DNA from: Lactuca virosa
Lineage: Eukaryota > Streptophyta > Magnoliopsida > Asterales > Asteraceae
Reading direction: 5' to 3'
DNA: 64,000 nt
NCBI GenBank assembly: GCA_928212115.1
Contig: CAKMRJ010003334.1
Coordinates: 32,638,740-32,702,739 of the forward strand
A program made the translations under genes and the position numbers. Below, one piece after another: positions 22,903 to 35,227 of this stretch. The stretch's first letter is position 1, and each line of letters begins with the position of its first letter. Under the pieces are notes generated by a model. That model made no database searches and was not told the origin of the DNA. It was given only the letters and a program-made list of their open reading frames with translations.

Positions 22903-24984
22903 CTCAAGTTTGCGACTGGGATGCAGAGGATCACAAACAAGTTGTGAATAACCATGCAAATTAACTTGGTACCCTTAACTTTATCACCTAATCGATGTGC
23001 CGGTTAACCACACGCGCTCCACCGATCTATGATAAACATTAAGTTACCCTTTGCCACAATTACTAGTCCATGTTAGTGTGCCGGTTAACCACACACGCTC
23101 CACTAACGACTTGGTAAGGTACAAAGTGTAATTTCATGGGTTAGCACCAAATTCACATTTTCCTAAGTAACTAAGATTAGGAATTTATAAGTGTTTAGTT
23201 ACTTAGTATTTATCATTATACTTTTAATGAAAATTATAGTCCTTGTCCTACCCGTTCAGCTAACGACCCTCCACCAGTCAAGGAAAACGGTGGGTGAGAG
23301 TCGACACCCATTAAACTACCATTTAATAGGCAGTAACCTTATACCCCCCTTATAGTCCGGCTTCGTGAATGAGGCCTACTAACGGTAAGACTGACTTACT
23401 CTTATACATATATATAAATATTAAACTTATATTATTATAATAGTATAAAGGTTGAATTTTAACTTTTTAAAATTCTAAGGTTTTAACTTGGAATTAAAGT
23501 ATTCATGGGGGGAAACTTTACAAATTCCAAAACTTGAGGGCAAGTTTTGAACAATTGAAAAACTTTTTGGAATCCATAACATATGAGTTTAATATAGGTT
23601 TTAAAGACTTTAATGAAGAGACTCTTGAACATCCATAACTTGAGGACAAGTTATGGAGTTCATAAAACTATTCATGAGAAAATGACTCTTCAAGTTGTGT
23701 AACCTATGACTTTAATGAAGATTTAACAAAAAAAACTTTTGGTTTTCCATAAATTGAGGACAAGTTATGGAATCCATTAAAGGCCATTTAGATCATCTAA
23801 TACACAAAAAAACATGTTAAGAAAAACTATGATCTAGATTAAACTGATATGAACAAGACAATTCAAATCAAACAATTTTCATGTAATTAGCCTAACCATT
23901 AAACTAATACAAAACATGAATCTATTGAAAATTATCTTTTGAATTGGATTAGAATGATCATTACCACATCAAAAACAGGTTTATAAATTCAAAAACAGAT
24001 TAGGGTAATGTTCCTAGTCCAATTCCAGCCTTAAAAGTCGAAAATCTGCACTCTGGGCCTCCTAATCGTCGAGTGTATGAACCTACTCGACAAGTAGGAT
24101 GAATTTCTTCATGGACTCGGCGATTCCATCAGAGGACTCGGCGAGTCCACAGTCCAGACAGCCAGAAAATCGATTTTTTCAGCAATTGCATCAAGTATAA
24201 TTGAAAACCAAGCCTTGGCTCTGATACCAGTGATGGGTTTTAGTATACTACAATATCATATGGTGCACATACAACCCTAAATACCTTGGATCTATGTTTT
24301 CACAAATTATACATGCAAATGGTTTCCAAGGCATTAAACCTATAACTAGCATGCATTTGACATAAACCACATACGATACTATGTAGAGTAACATACATTT
24401 TATGTAGCCTGAAGTCTTGATGTATTTGGCCTTAAGAGCTTAGCCCCAATAGTGTGGAAGCCTCAAATGAAGTCACAACACATCATGGACAAAGGATGAA
24501 ACTTGAGAGAGAATCCATATCCTCCAAGAATATATTAGTGGTGATTTTGGCTATGAAATAACATATTTATATGTAGGATTCCAAGGGTCATGGGTATAGC
24601 CCAAATCCATACCCATGGGTGTTATGATCCATGGTTCATGTGGCCCAACTCTTTATGTATCCATACATAAACTTGGTCCAACATGGATCATAAGCCCAAC
24701 ACATATAAATATAACTAATTACCATAATTAGTCCCCATAGATTTAATTAGTCTCTTTTGATCACAAAATTAATTCCAAATTAATTCTTGATCAATACTAT
24801 TTAAAACATATCATTTCATATTAATATATTAGAACTTATAATATATTAATAAATCATATATAACCTTCTCTTAAGAGTCTATCCTAACAAATTGTCCTGA
24901 TGATATGCAACCCAAATGGACCATGCTACTCTCGGGTCGAGTACATACCAATAATAGTTATGTGCTTAGACATTTAATCCAACA
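22903..24984 (-). mobile_element. Copia C: leader and 5' LTR of a minus-strand copia
   Basis: Reading from the right: 5' LTR (24231-24984, 754 bp, TGTTGGATT...AACCCATCA), a tRNA-iMet primer site at about 24219-24229, then leader to 22903, where the gypsy element cuts in. The leader block 22903-23400 matches copia A and the copia at 39677. The paired GTTAACC motifs are at 22997-23017 and 23078-23098. A perfect GACTCGGCGAGTC (24135-24147) with three imperfect copies lies near the primer site. Gag and the rest are left of the window. The right flank (GATAT) is copia D. Confidence 0.85.
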
Positions 24985-26652
24985 GATATTAGTTTAGATT
25001 AGATAGCTTCGAAACGTGTAATAGATAAATTGTAATTAACATTTGATGATTAAATAAAGGAGTATTATTTATAAGTAAAGTTATTGTCTTGTGTTAATTA
25101 TTTACCTATTGTTTCACTTTGCATGTTTTGACTTCCTGAATAATAAGATTATTCGAACATTCCACAGTCGCTTATACTTTGGAAGTAGGTATGAAAGAAG
25201 ACTGTCATGAATTGGTTTGTAGACTGTCTAAAGTGTATTAGACATAGCAAAAGTTTGCTGCAACGTTCATGAGTGCTTATGAACTAAGATTTGAGCATTA
25301 GAATAAACCCACGCTTGTTGGTATCGCTTCATGGAGTTTATCACGAGTGATCGCAAGACGATAATATCATATAGTCTTTAAACCTAGATATATGGTTTAT
25401 TGTTTGCAAGTTGGTTGTGCATTGATAATGCGTAAACACATCAGTAACTTGATGTTATAAAACACATTGTTGTGCTTGATTTGATAAGTGAATGGTAAAT
25501 GCATATAAGTCGAAGTTTATCTGTTCCTTTTATCCTAAGAGGGTAAAAGCGATATTTGGGCCCCTCGATGATTTGGTTTGACTTATGTGTCGGGCCCGGT
25601 CAGGACTGAATTGATGTGTTCAATTAAGTTCTATGTCAGACGAATCGGAGATCGAGAAACAAACTGCTGGACAATAAGTATGACTATGTTCCATGTATTT
25701 GTCCGCATGATATCTAGAACGGAGGATTATACGATCCCTTATCTAAAGGACAAGTTAATGATAAGATCAGAGTTCGACAGCGTCTTTGAGAGCTACAATT
25801 GCTAATCGGATCCTAAAGTCGTACTTGCATTTATAGTTACTAGACTTATCCAAGTGGGAGACTGTTGGATTAGTGTCTAAGCCCGTAACTATATTTGGAA
25901 TATACTTGACCCGGTTGTGCATGGTCCTTTTGGGTTGCCTTCACCGAAGCAACTGGACAGGATGATTTATGGAGAGAGAGAGAGAGGTTATTATGGTTTA
26001 TTAATATATTATATGAATAATATATTATAAGAGAAATCATATAATTTAATTAATCTTGGTCAAGAATTATTTGAGAATTAATTCTGTGGCTAAAAGAGAT
26101 TAATTAAATAAGGGGGACTGGAACTGTCAATTATAAGATAATTGATTTTGGGGTGTGAATCCTTATGGAAATAAGGGGGACGAAATCTAGAGTGGAAGCC
26201 CACTCAAATTTCGTCCAAGGGGCCTTATTCCAGAAGGTTCTTGAAGCTGCTTAGGGCCTAAGTTATCTAATTAGGGTTTTGACTGAAACCCTAGTAGCTC
26301 AGCTATTTAAGGAACCCCTAGGGCTACAGATTTCGGCCACTTGAAACCCTAGAGTTACTATAGCGGAAATTGTGCCTCCTCCTCCCTCTCTTCTATATCA
26401 TCTTTTTGCTTTGGTGTTTGTAAGCCATTAGAGGTATTACACTTGTGTTACTACGCTCTTGAAGATTGAAGATTCTTGCAACTATTGAAAGGTATCATCT
26501 AAACTTGTTTTATTATAGATCTTGTTTTTCATAGTATGCTAGATTAGGGTTTGCAAGCTTTGGATAAATTTGCATGTACAATAGAGAAACCTAGATCCAA
26601 AGCTTTAGGGTTTTGCATGTGCACATATGATGTTCTTTCGCTCAAAACCCAT

Positions 26653-26654
<2 letters not shown>
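24985..26654 (+). mobile_element. Copia D: 3' end of a plus-strand copia with 3' LTR
   Basis: 24985-25862 matches the 3' internal region of the copia at 39677-47398 (CACTTTGCATGTTTTGACTT, CCACAGTCGC and neighbouring text at 45790-45850). A polypurine tract (CCAAGTGGGAGA) leads into a 3' LTR at 25863-26654 (792 bp, TGTTGGATTAGTG...AACCCATCA). No long frame: this is a non-coding tail or decayed pol. The 5' part lies to the left of the window, behind copia C. Confidence 0.82.
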
Positions 26655-26695
<41 letters not shown>

Positions 26696-27126
26696 ATATA
26701 TGGAATAACAAATATATCAAACTATATTGATTTCCCTATACAACAAAAAAGAAATAATATGAAAAAAATACTAAAACGTTTGATAACTTAATAAATACTA
26801 AAACATCTATTATAACATTTGTATTAAAAAACATGTTAACACCCATAAATCATATAAAAAGAATATATAAAAATGTTTAGTCGAATGAGAAAAAAAATCA
26901 AGCCCTCACTTGTTTTTTTCCCTAAAAATGGAGGTTATTGATTTTTCTGTGTTACCTTTCAACCTAAACACTATTATCGCAAGAAATATTTCATTACAAT
27001 AATCATTGATGCAACACAACTTATTTCTTCATATCTTCATATTTGAGTCACAAACTATTCAAACACATGAATGTTTTTTGTTAGAAATAATATAAAAATA
27101 CTAAAACATTTATTATAACATTTGTA
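26655..27126. other. AT-rich spacer with (AT)n; no gene
   Basis: A run of AT repeats (26655-26701), then AT-rich DNA with a duplicated stretch near 26745-26830 and 27085-27125 (AGAAATAATAT...ACTAAAACATTTATTATAACATTTGTA). Host DNA left of the outer gypsy LTR. I see no coding or RNA signal. Confidence 0.5.
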
Positions 27127-28123
27127 TGTAACATCCCAAAAACCATTGTATTTTTTTTTTCAGTTTTAAAAGAGATAAAGTCGTTTTCCATAAAACACAA
27201 GTTACCCAAAAACATTGTTTCACACTCGTAACAAAAAATCAAAGTATCAAAACATAGTATCTCTCAACACATAACTACTGGATAATGTGTACAGTCACAT
27301 CTTCACATTGCCCCGATCCTCAGAAGTACATTAAACATTTAAATCCATAATTGTAAGCCAAAGCTTAATGAGTTCCCCAAAATACCCCACACAACAATAG
27401 ATGGGCCACTCTCTTGAGCCTTTAATATCAACTGGACCGCTCTCCTGAGCTTATAACATCTAGTTGGAATGCTCTCATTGGGCCTACTGTGACGACCTGC
27501 ATCTACTTCCGTCAATGATGCTAGCTTTTGTTAGACGAATTTTTATTTCATAGGATTATTTCGGTTTAAGGTTATATATTGAAATAAATTAAATAAAGAT
27601 GATGCTATGTAATATCTAAAAGAATTACAAAATAATTAAGAAGAAATAATTCAATTTAGTGATTTTGTAGAAAAAACCTTTAAAAGGTTTTAATGGAATG
27701 GAGGGGCTATATTGTCATTAAAACAAACCTGGAATGTAAATATATCTATGGTTAGGGCAAATGAGAGTAAAAACTGAATGTGTAGGGACCAAAAGGTAAA
27801 AAAAAAAAAAAAACAATTGAAACCCCAGGGCATGCGATCGTCGAAATTAATGGCTTGTGTGTTTTTTTTTTGTTCTTTGGCCTATATGTGCGTTTCAACT
27901 TCTCAAGTGGTCGTTCTTGGGCTTTGGTTGTGTTCGACAATCGACTGGAGGCAAGAAAAGAAAGTGAGGGTGACAAGATTTTTGGTGTAGCTGCCGATTT
28001 TTTCTTGGGGACGAAGTTGAAGTTGCTCGATTTTATTAATTCTTTGGGTAAGCCCTTAATCCTTCATCTTCTTGTGTTTTTTATTCAATTTTGTATTGAT
28101 TTGGTTGGGTTTATATAGTTAAA

Positions 28124-28600
28124 CTAGACGAATATCCGCGCGTTGCGCGGAATAAAATTATATGATTAGATTTTTTGTAATCATACATTATTGAATATAT
28201 TTATGTTATTTTTATTAACTATAAAATAATAATAATTACATTTAGTTGATGCAAAATTATAATTAATTTGCACAATAAATAATATAACATTTATTAAAAT
28301 CAAATCATTTAATGGTCTCTGCTTATGCTTTACGTGTGTATAAAATTAGTTGTGGTGACTTAGTAAGACATGTGGAAGATATGATGAATAAATTATTTAC
28401 CCATATTTAAATTATCGCACTACTTCAGGGCATGATGCATAGCCTTATATTTGTATCGATGGATTATTTGGGCATGAAACCCGGAAGTTCTCTTTCCAAA
28501 AAAAAAGTTATAGAACTCATTATTTTAATTAACTATTGTTATAGTTTATTAAATTTTAAATTTTTTTAATGATGTTTTATAATTTTATGTTATTTTTAAC

Positions 28601-28637
<37 letters not shown>

Positions 28638-29620
28638 AATTAATTTAAAAACAACTTAATTGAATTTCAATTACTATTTGGCTAACAAGGAAATTTCTAA
28701 TCTAACAACTAACTAGGAGGTCCTGGGTTCAATTCCAGACACAAAGGATATTTATATTATTTGCCGTTTAAAAAAAAAACTATTTTAAAAAACATATGTT
28801 GGATCTTTATTACTCTAGTTTTTAAACTCTACACTATATTTTTAAGTTTGTTTGTTATTTAAATTTAGGTTTTGCATTTAACACTATATTGAAGTCAACA
28901 AATTTAGTATACCATATTGATAATTCAACAAGTCTTTAATTTATGATAATGTTTATAATTAACAACATATTGAAATTAATAATTAAATATATTATATGGA
29001 AATATGAAGAGTTAGGAGTTTCAAAATGATTTGGTAAAAGAAAAAATGCTTCCTGAATTATTTAAATTATCAACCACTGTTTGTAATGTAACATAATTTA
29101 ATTTACAACTTTATGTTATTTTTAATTATTATTATAAATTAATTTAAAAACAACTTAATTGAGTTGTAGTTATTACAAAAAATAGTTTTTGGACATCTTT
29201 TAGTTAACACGATTTTTAGATTTAAGAGTTTTATATTTATCGTATTTAATATTTTCCTTTTATCTATTTTAAAAAATATACGTTGAATTTTTAAAACTTT
29301 ATTTGATATTTTAGTTTAGGTTTTAATTTTTACATTATATTTTTTAAAATTATTTAATATATTAATTGAAGTTATGTATTTATCACTATATTGAAGTCAA
29401 CAAAGTTAGTATATCATATTGATAATTCAAGAAGTCTTTCATTTATGATAATGTTTCTAACTAACAACATATTTAAGTTAATAAATTAAGTAAATTATAT
29501 GGAAATATGAAGAGTTGGGAGTTTCAAATTGGTGTGGTGAAAGGAAAAATGTTTCCTTTATAGTATGTAGTTAAATTGTCTCTTGTCGGCTCAATTAATC
29601 TTCTACTTTCACTCCAATTC
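28124..29620. repeat. AT-rich repeat with internal direct duplication and a GC dyad
   Basis: Opens near CTAGACGAATATCCGCGCG; the 15-bp dyad CCGCGC-GTT-GCGCGG is at 28136-28150. A unit of about 490-500 bp is present twice: 28865-29050 and 29375-29560 align (TATTGAAGTCAACAAA, GGAAATATGAAGAGTTGGGAGTTTC), as do 28640-28670 and 29145-29175 (AATTTAAAAACAACTTAATTGA). A (TTA)n microsatellite is at 28600-28640. No frames. Class unknown; GC dyads of this type at the head of AT-rich repeats occur in many plant genomes. Confidence 0.5.
28679..28745 (+). ncRNA. Second tRNA-like sequence with A and B boxes
   Basis: TGGCTAACAAGG (28679-28690) fits the A-box, and GGTTCAATTCC (28726-28736) fits the B-box, with 35 nt between. 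A T-arm-like hairpin is formed by CTGG/CCAG around GTTCAATT. A nine-base A-run follows about 25 bp later (28771). Probably a short SINE head or tRNA relic in the AT-rich repeat, not a working tRNA gene. Confidence 0.4.
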
Positions 29621-29779
29621 GTATGACATCTTGTATGGCCGAATTCTAGCCATGTAGGGTATGTTCTTGGTTGATTAGTGCTGTTAAAATCCTTTCAAAC
29701 TCACTCCCTGTAACACTCCAATCCAGGTATTGCCATAGTAGCCCTTGAAGTTTTAACTATTACATATTAAGTCCCTTAA

Positions 29780-29901
29780 GTACGCTGGGCGTACTTCATG
29801 AGTACGCTTAGCCTACCATGCATAATTGATCGCGGAGGGCCAGTGCATACGCTGGGCGTACCAAGAGTACGCAGGGCGTACCAAGAGTACGCAAGGCGTA
29901 C
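29780..29901 (+). promoter_or_regulatory. Dyad cluster I of the 29709 LTR
   Basis: Five 15-bp sites: 29780-29794, 29802-29816 (diverged right arm), 29847-29861, 29867-29881 and 29887-29901, all GTACGC-NNN-GCGTAC or close. A second cluster of the same dyad is at 30527-30541, 30548-30562, 30577-30591 and 30599-30613. Confidence 0.75.
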
Positions 29902-31099
29902 GTGACGGATAAGCAAACCCTAATTTCCGGACTTAAGACCTATATAAACATCCTTATCTCATTTGAGCTCCACCCTAACCAGCCTCTTTCACCTTCAAAC
30001 GTCCCTAAAACCCTTGAATCATTTGAGAGTGTGTTTTGAGCTGAAGGGGTGCATTTGTGGCCATTTTAGTGTCCATTCAAGAAGGAGGAGTTGCTAAGGA
30101 AGCTTGGAGTGTCTTTGGGCTTCAAGAATCTGCATCTAGTTCACCTTGAGGAGCTTCTGGAGGTATAAAGCTTTGATCTTGCCATCTTATTCATTAGATC
30201 TAGCTAGGGTTTTCTATTTTGTCCCTTTAGTTGGTTTTGGACCTCCTCTTGAGAGTTGAGCAACTCCAGAGGCTGAAATGGTTAGATCTGAAGTCCTTTG
30301 GTCAATTCATAACATAAAAATGAAGTCTTGATGGGTGTTTTGACCTCATGCATGGATTACGATCCTTGGAAAGGTCTTAATGGGTTGTTGGGAACATATA
30401 GGACATGCAAAGGCATAAAGTTGCCAACTTTATGCCCTAGGACGTCTTAATGAGCTCAGATATGATTATTGGACGTTAGAAAATTAAGTATTAAGCACTT
30501 AATGGAAGAAAGTGCTTAATCTGTTAGTACGCTGGGCGTAACTTAGCGTACGCAGCGCGTACGACTCAGGGACTCAGTACGCTGCGCGTACCAGGGTGGT
30601 ACGCTAGGCGTACGCACAACAGATGTACTTGGACTTGTTTTGGGCTTGTAAGCTTTTGGGCCTTGATTAGTCATTGGGCCTGGTCACGTTTTGAATTGGT
30701 AGGCCAACTTATCTGTTTTGGGCCGTGGTTTCCATGGTTGGGCTTTATTGGGCCATGAGGCCCATTAATGATATTGGACATGGACTTTGGGCCTATTAGT
30801 AAAGGAAGACTTTTGGGTCATTGTGAAAGGACTTGGGGTTTGGATTATTCAATTGGATTATGTTCAGTCCTAACCTTGAGTAATGTTATTATTGTTCAGC
30901 ACGGGTGGTTACAGACTGTTAGGAGGGCAGCTTTCGGATTCAGTAGACAAATGTGAGTCTTCTCACCATACCAATGGGTCTAAGGCACCAATGCCGACCC
31001 ATTTTATGATATGTGGTACACTAGATGTAGTAGAGATATGTGGTATGATAGTTACCTTTACGCTAAGTAATATGCTAGTGATTATGTGATATTTGCATG

Positions 31100-31460
31100 G
31101 AAGACACCCCCCCCCCGGGGGGGGGGGGGGGAGCCCGTGGCAGTTGGATATAAGACCATGTGGGGGAGCCCATGACATTCCTAGGTAAAGACCATGTGGG
31201 GGATCCCATGACATGATGTTATAAGACCCTGGGGGAGCCCACGACATCCTTATATGTTTATGTATGTGTTATGTAGTATGATAGATACTTCTGTGATATA
31301 CGATATGCTAGTTGATTATGTATGTTATTGCATGGAAGACCTCGGGGGGAGCTCGTGGCAGTTGGATATAAGACCATGTGGGGGAGCCTATGGAATTCCT
31401 AGGTAAAGACCATGTGGGGGAGCCCATGGCATGAAGGTATAAGACCCTGGGGGAGCCCAC
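31100..31460 (+). repeat. Minisatellite AAGACCATGTGGGGGAGCCC, with C10G15 hairpin
   Basis: About eight units of 40-45 bp in two blocks (31100-31245 and 31335-31465), each with AAGACC and GGGGGAGCCCATGAC. The first unit contains ten Cs followed directly by fifteen Gs (31107-31131), a self-complementary run. Confidence 0.8.
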
Positions 31461-34107
31461 GACATCCTTATATGTTAATATGCATGGCTTATGTGATATG
31501 TGTAGCTTTTATAGCTAACTTGATATGTGATATGTGGATTGTGTGTGGGGTATGCTCTGGGGGACTCACTAAGCATTATATTACAGTTTGTGGATATGTT
31601 TCAGGTACATCTGAGCCCAAGGGCAAGGGCAAGGCTTGATGGCGCGACGTGCACTCTCACTCGGGCATTTTATGGGACACTCTGATATTTTGAAATAAAG
31701 TTGTATTGTATATGGTTTTGAAAACAATTGTAACTGGTTTTTTTGGATGATGGAAATGTGTTTTGGATAATTAAAAATGAAAAAATTTCTTTTGAAAAAT
31801 TGGGTTGTTACACTCCCTCATAGTTTGTTAATGGTGTTAAAGAATTTGATATAATTATGTATTCAGTTGTATTCATTTGGTGTCAAAATCTTGTCTTCTT
31901 TTATCTTCAATCCTTATGATTTCATTTGAGTTCAATTTTGGTTGGAAATTGATAACCAAACTCATATGTTAGTGTTGCAATCACTATTAACTTGGTTGGA
32001 GTTGTGATGTCAAATGCTACTTTTTGATGTTGTAGTTCATATTTCTTTTACTATCAATTCTAGCAAATTCTTATGTATTAATTTCATGCATATAAGACTT
32101 TTTTTTGAACCATACAAAAGGTTTTCAAAATAGTCGATAAAGGTGTTCATATGTGGCTTATTGGTGGAGGAAACTCAAGCCCTTAATGGTGTTTTCTCTT
32201 TTAGCATTGTACTTTGTTTTCTCTTAAAAGCAATGTACTTTGAGTCATGGTTTGTGATTGAAATTCTCCTTTTGACTCCTTGACATGTTGATACTTTTAA
32301 GGACTTAATTTTCATCTTTATAGTCGTTTTAGGTTATGGATTAAGGGGTTAAGTTGTCAATTAACCCTTAAAACTCAAAGCTGGGAATTGTTGGCAAATT
32401 CATATTCTTCTCCTATTTTGCGAAAAATCTAGAAAAATCATCAGGAGTCAAATTTAGGATCTATAAACTCTAAAAGTTTACATTTTGAGTCTAGTTTGTC
32501 CGTGATTTTTTCCAGGACCTGATGTTATGTCTAACCAAGGTGAAAATCGTCATTTTTACTGACTGGTCAGAAATTAGATGCATTGATATTCCATTTGTAA
32601 AATCCATAGAAAATTGTATAAAAATCGTGTGGAGTTGTACGAGTATTCCCTTAAAATATAAAAGTCAAAAATATTGGAATATGAAAAAATATTGTATATT
32701 TTGCAGGTCTTGGTGGTGTTAAAATGGCCTTGAACAGGTTGTTGTTTCGGGTCAAAATCTGGAACTTTGGTTTAGATGTTTGTCTATATGTTTAGACATT
32801 CTACGTTCAACATTGTTGTGTCATCTCTTTAATATTTTCATAAAGTACTCAATTTATTTCTTTATTCCTTCACTCAAACCTATTATGTGTATAATTGAGT
32901 GGCCTCAATCCTTTGTTTAAAGTCTCAAAGCATATGGTGATTTTTGGTAAAAGCTGGAAATCTACACAACAATGTTTACCTGTCTTGCGAGTCCTGTAGA
33001 GTCTATTCAGGCCCGATTAGAAAATGAAATCCCGAGCAAAGTTGTATGAAATCAAGTCTAGTTTCCAAAAAGTCCTGAACCATGTCGTTTGGAGTTGTAG
33101 ATTCCGTTTTATGACCAAAACACTGAATAATGATTGTGGCTGGAATTATAAAAAATACAATATACAAATAAAATATGTTGAGCTATACTTATAGACTTTG
33201 AATGCACTTAATAACTTGATGATATATGTGATTAGGCGAGGTCTTGACATCTTTAAGGGAGCTCAAAACTTGAAGTTACTAAATGATTCGTCAAGGATAA
33301 GGCGAGTTAGTAGTTTTACTCACTAATTGTGTATAAGTCGAAAAGTACATTTCATATACGGATCATTGATTCACTTTATGTCTAAATTAGCCATTATTTT
33401 GTATTGAACGTGATGTGATAATTTGATATGCTTGTCTGCTAGTTGCCATCCTTAGGTTCTAAATTGATATTTGACTCCATTTTGATGATTATTATGTTTA
33501 TGGTATGTTAGCATGAATTTAGTTGAAATGATGATAGTTGGCTATGCCTTGGTGAATTGTTGATGAATCTGGTGAATATGATGATATTAATTGATTATAT
33601 GAAATTGCATATATCTTATGATTATTTGTTGAATTTTTGCAGGGCGTTTCGTAGTGAGTTGAGTAGTTTATATCACTTGACTTAAACTCTATCCGAATAT
33701 ATTTGGTGACCTATTAGGTAGAAATAGGACTTATAAAAAAGAGCTTAATCTATTTTGGTGTTAGTCACCCGGTCTATCCGTAAGATCCCTCAACTAATGG
33801 TACACGTACATTGTCACTACAGTGTTCATGGACTAGAGTGGTGTGGTCCTACAGAGGAGGACCAGTACACACATCACGTTGGATTAGGAGGTGTTATGCA
33901 TGTATGACACCGTTGATATAAAATCCTAAATGACATCACAGGACACTTGTGTTTCACATAGTTGGAGTGGCGAAAGGGGTATCTAGGGTTGGTGTTTCGG
34001 GTGGAAGTCATAAGCCACTTAGAGCATTCAACAACGTGGGCACACGAGTAGTGAACTGGGTCGTTCCCTTGAGATATGATGTGCGTAGAGATTCATGACT
34101 ATCATAG

Positions 34108-34310
34108 GATACTTTTGGTGATATTCCTTTGGTGATATGCTTTTGGTGATATGTTTTTGGTGATCTTCTTTTGGTGTCATGCTTTTGGTGATATTCTTTT
34201 GGTGATATGCCTTTGGTGATAAGCTTTTGGTGATATGTGGTGATTCAATGATATGCGATGCTTTTGGTGATATGATATCATTTGGTGAATATGTTGTGCT
34301 TTTGGTGGTA
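34108..34310 (+). repeat. TTTTGGTGATATGC minisatellite
   Basis: About ten units of 14-18 bp based on CTTTTGGTGATATG, just before the 3' end of the 27488-34786 LTR, in the place that other minisatellites hold in their LTRs. Confidence 0.85.
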
Positions 34311-35227
34311 CATGATGAATTTGTTGTTATATGTATTGTATATGTGAGTAAAGAGTACTTGTTGCCTTATATTATATGTCATAAACTGAATTGTTGACCC
34401 ATTTGGGAATTATACGTTTTCCCTACGACTGTATGCAACTTTTACTAACTCACTCAACAAGGGCTGACACTTGTTTCTTGTACTTTATGCCTTTGGCTCG
34501 GTACAGGTAGCTTAGAAGAATGAATTGGTGAGGTTGGAAGCACTTTATATTTGAGGTAGTTTGATTTTATTTAACAGATACCACTTAGACATGTTTTGGT
34601 TGTTACTCTTGTTCAATAATGGTTTATTAAACTTAAACGGTTATAATTGGTCATGTTTTTTTGGGAGTTGGTAATGTGTGGTTTGTTTAAAGCATGAATT
34701 TAAAATAACCAACTCTTCCGCTAACGTTTTCCGTTAAAAGTGTTAAACAAAAAATAATTTTTTTAGGTTAAAATCATAACGTTACACCTACAGTCACAAC
34801 TGGACCGCCCAAGTATCTTGGCCTACAGAGCAAGACCGCCTCAACCCAACCATAATATGTCGACATATGCACATCACAATAACAAGCAAGCACATGTAAT
34901 CATAACAAGTCTACCTGCTTAACATATCACTACATCATAACATCATCTGATACACAAGGATACTTGGGTTACTACAACATAACAACATCCTATACATAAG
35001 GATACCTGGATCAATACATCATAACATCATCCTACATACAAGGATACATAATGTAGTACAAAGTATAGTAAGAAAAATCACCTCACAAAAGCGTAGATAA
35101 ATACCATAGCTCACACGGAAGTGAAGACTAGCACTACGAACCACCTATACATCAATTAGAGTAAAAACCTCAATCTACAGCCCAAAAACCATCAACTTGA
35201 AAAAAAGTCAACTTTTTCAAAAAGTCA

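Larger units (their letters stand above)
29709..31812 (+). mobile_element. Solo gypsy LTR, GTACGC-dyad family
   Basis: 2104 bp, starts TGTAACACTCC, ends GGGTTGTTACA, exact target duplication CTCCC (29704-29708 and 31813-31817). Dyad cluster I at 29780-29901 (GTACGCTGGGCGTAC and relatives), AAACCCTAA at 29915, TATATAAAC at about 29940, dyad cluster II at 30527-30613, a minisatellite at 31100-31460, a GGGGGACTCACTAAGC module at 31559 and TTTCAGGTAC at 31600. Confidence 0.9.
27488..34786 (+). mobile_element. Large solo LTR (TGTGACGACC type), with two inserts
   Basis: Starts TGTGACGACCTGC, ends ATAACGTTACA, exact target duplication CCTAC (27483-27487 and 34787-34791). It contains an AT-rich repeat (about 28124-29620) and a solo LTR (29709-31812). 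Net length is over 3.5 kb, long for a solo LTR. No pol domain is visible in 31818-34786. A TTTTGGTGATATGC minisatellite lies at 34108-34300, and GGTACAGGTAGC near 34500 resembles the 3' module of the other LTRs. The superfamily is not certain. Confidence 0.75.

Noticed and set aside
27752..28118. Overlapping frames of 70-87 codons with a T-rich start
   Set aside because: Low complexity, both strands open, inside an LTR; no domain.
31117..31247. Proline/tryptophan-rich minus frame (SWAPPHGL repeats)
   Set aside because: Translation of the GGGGGAGCCC minisatellite.
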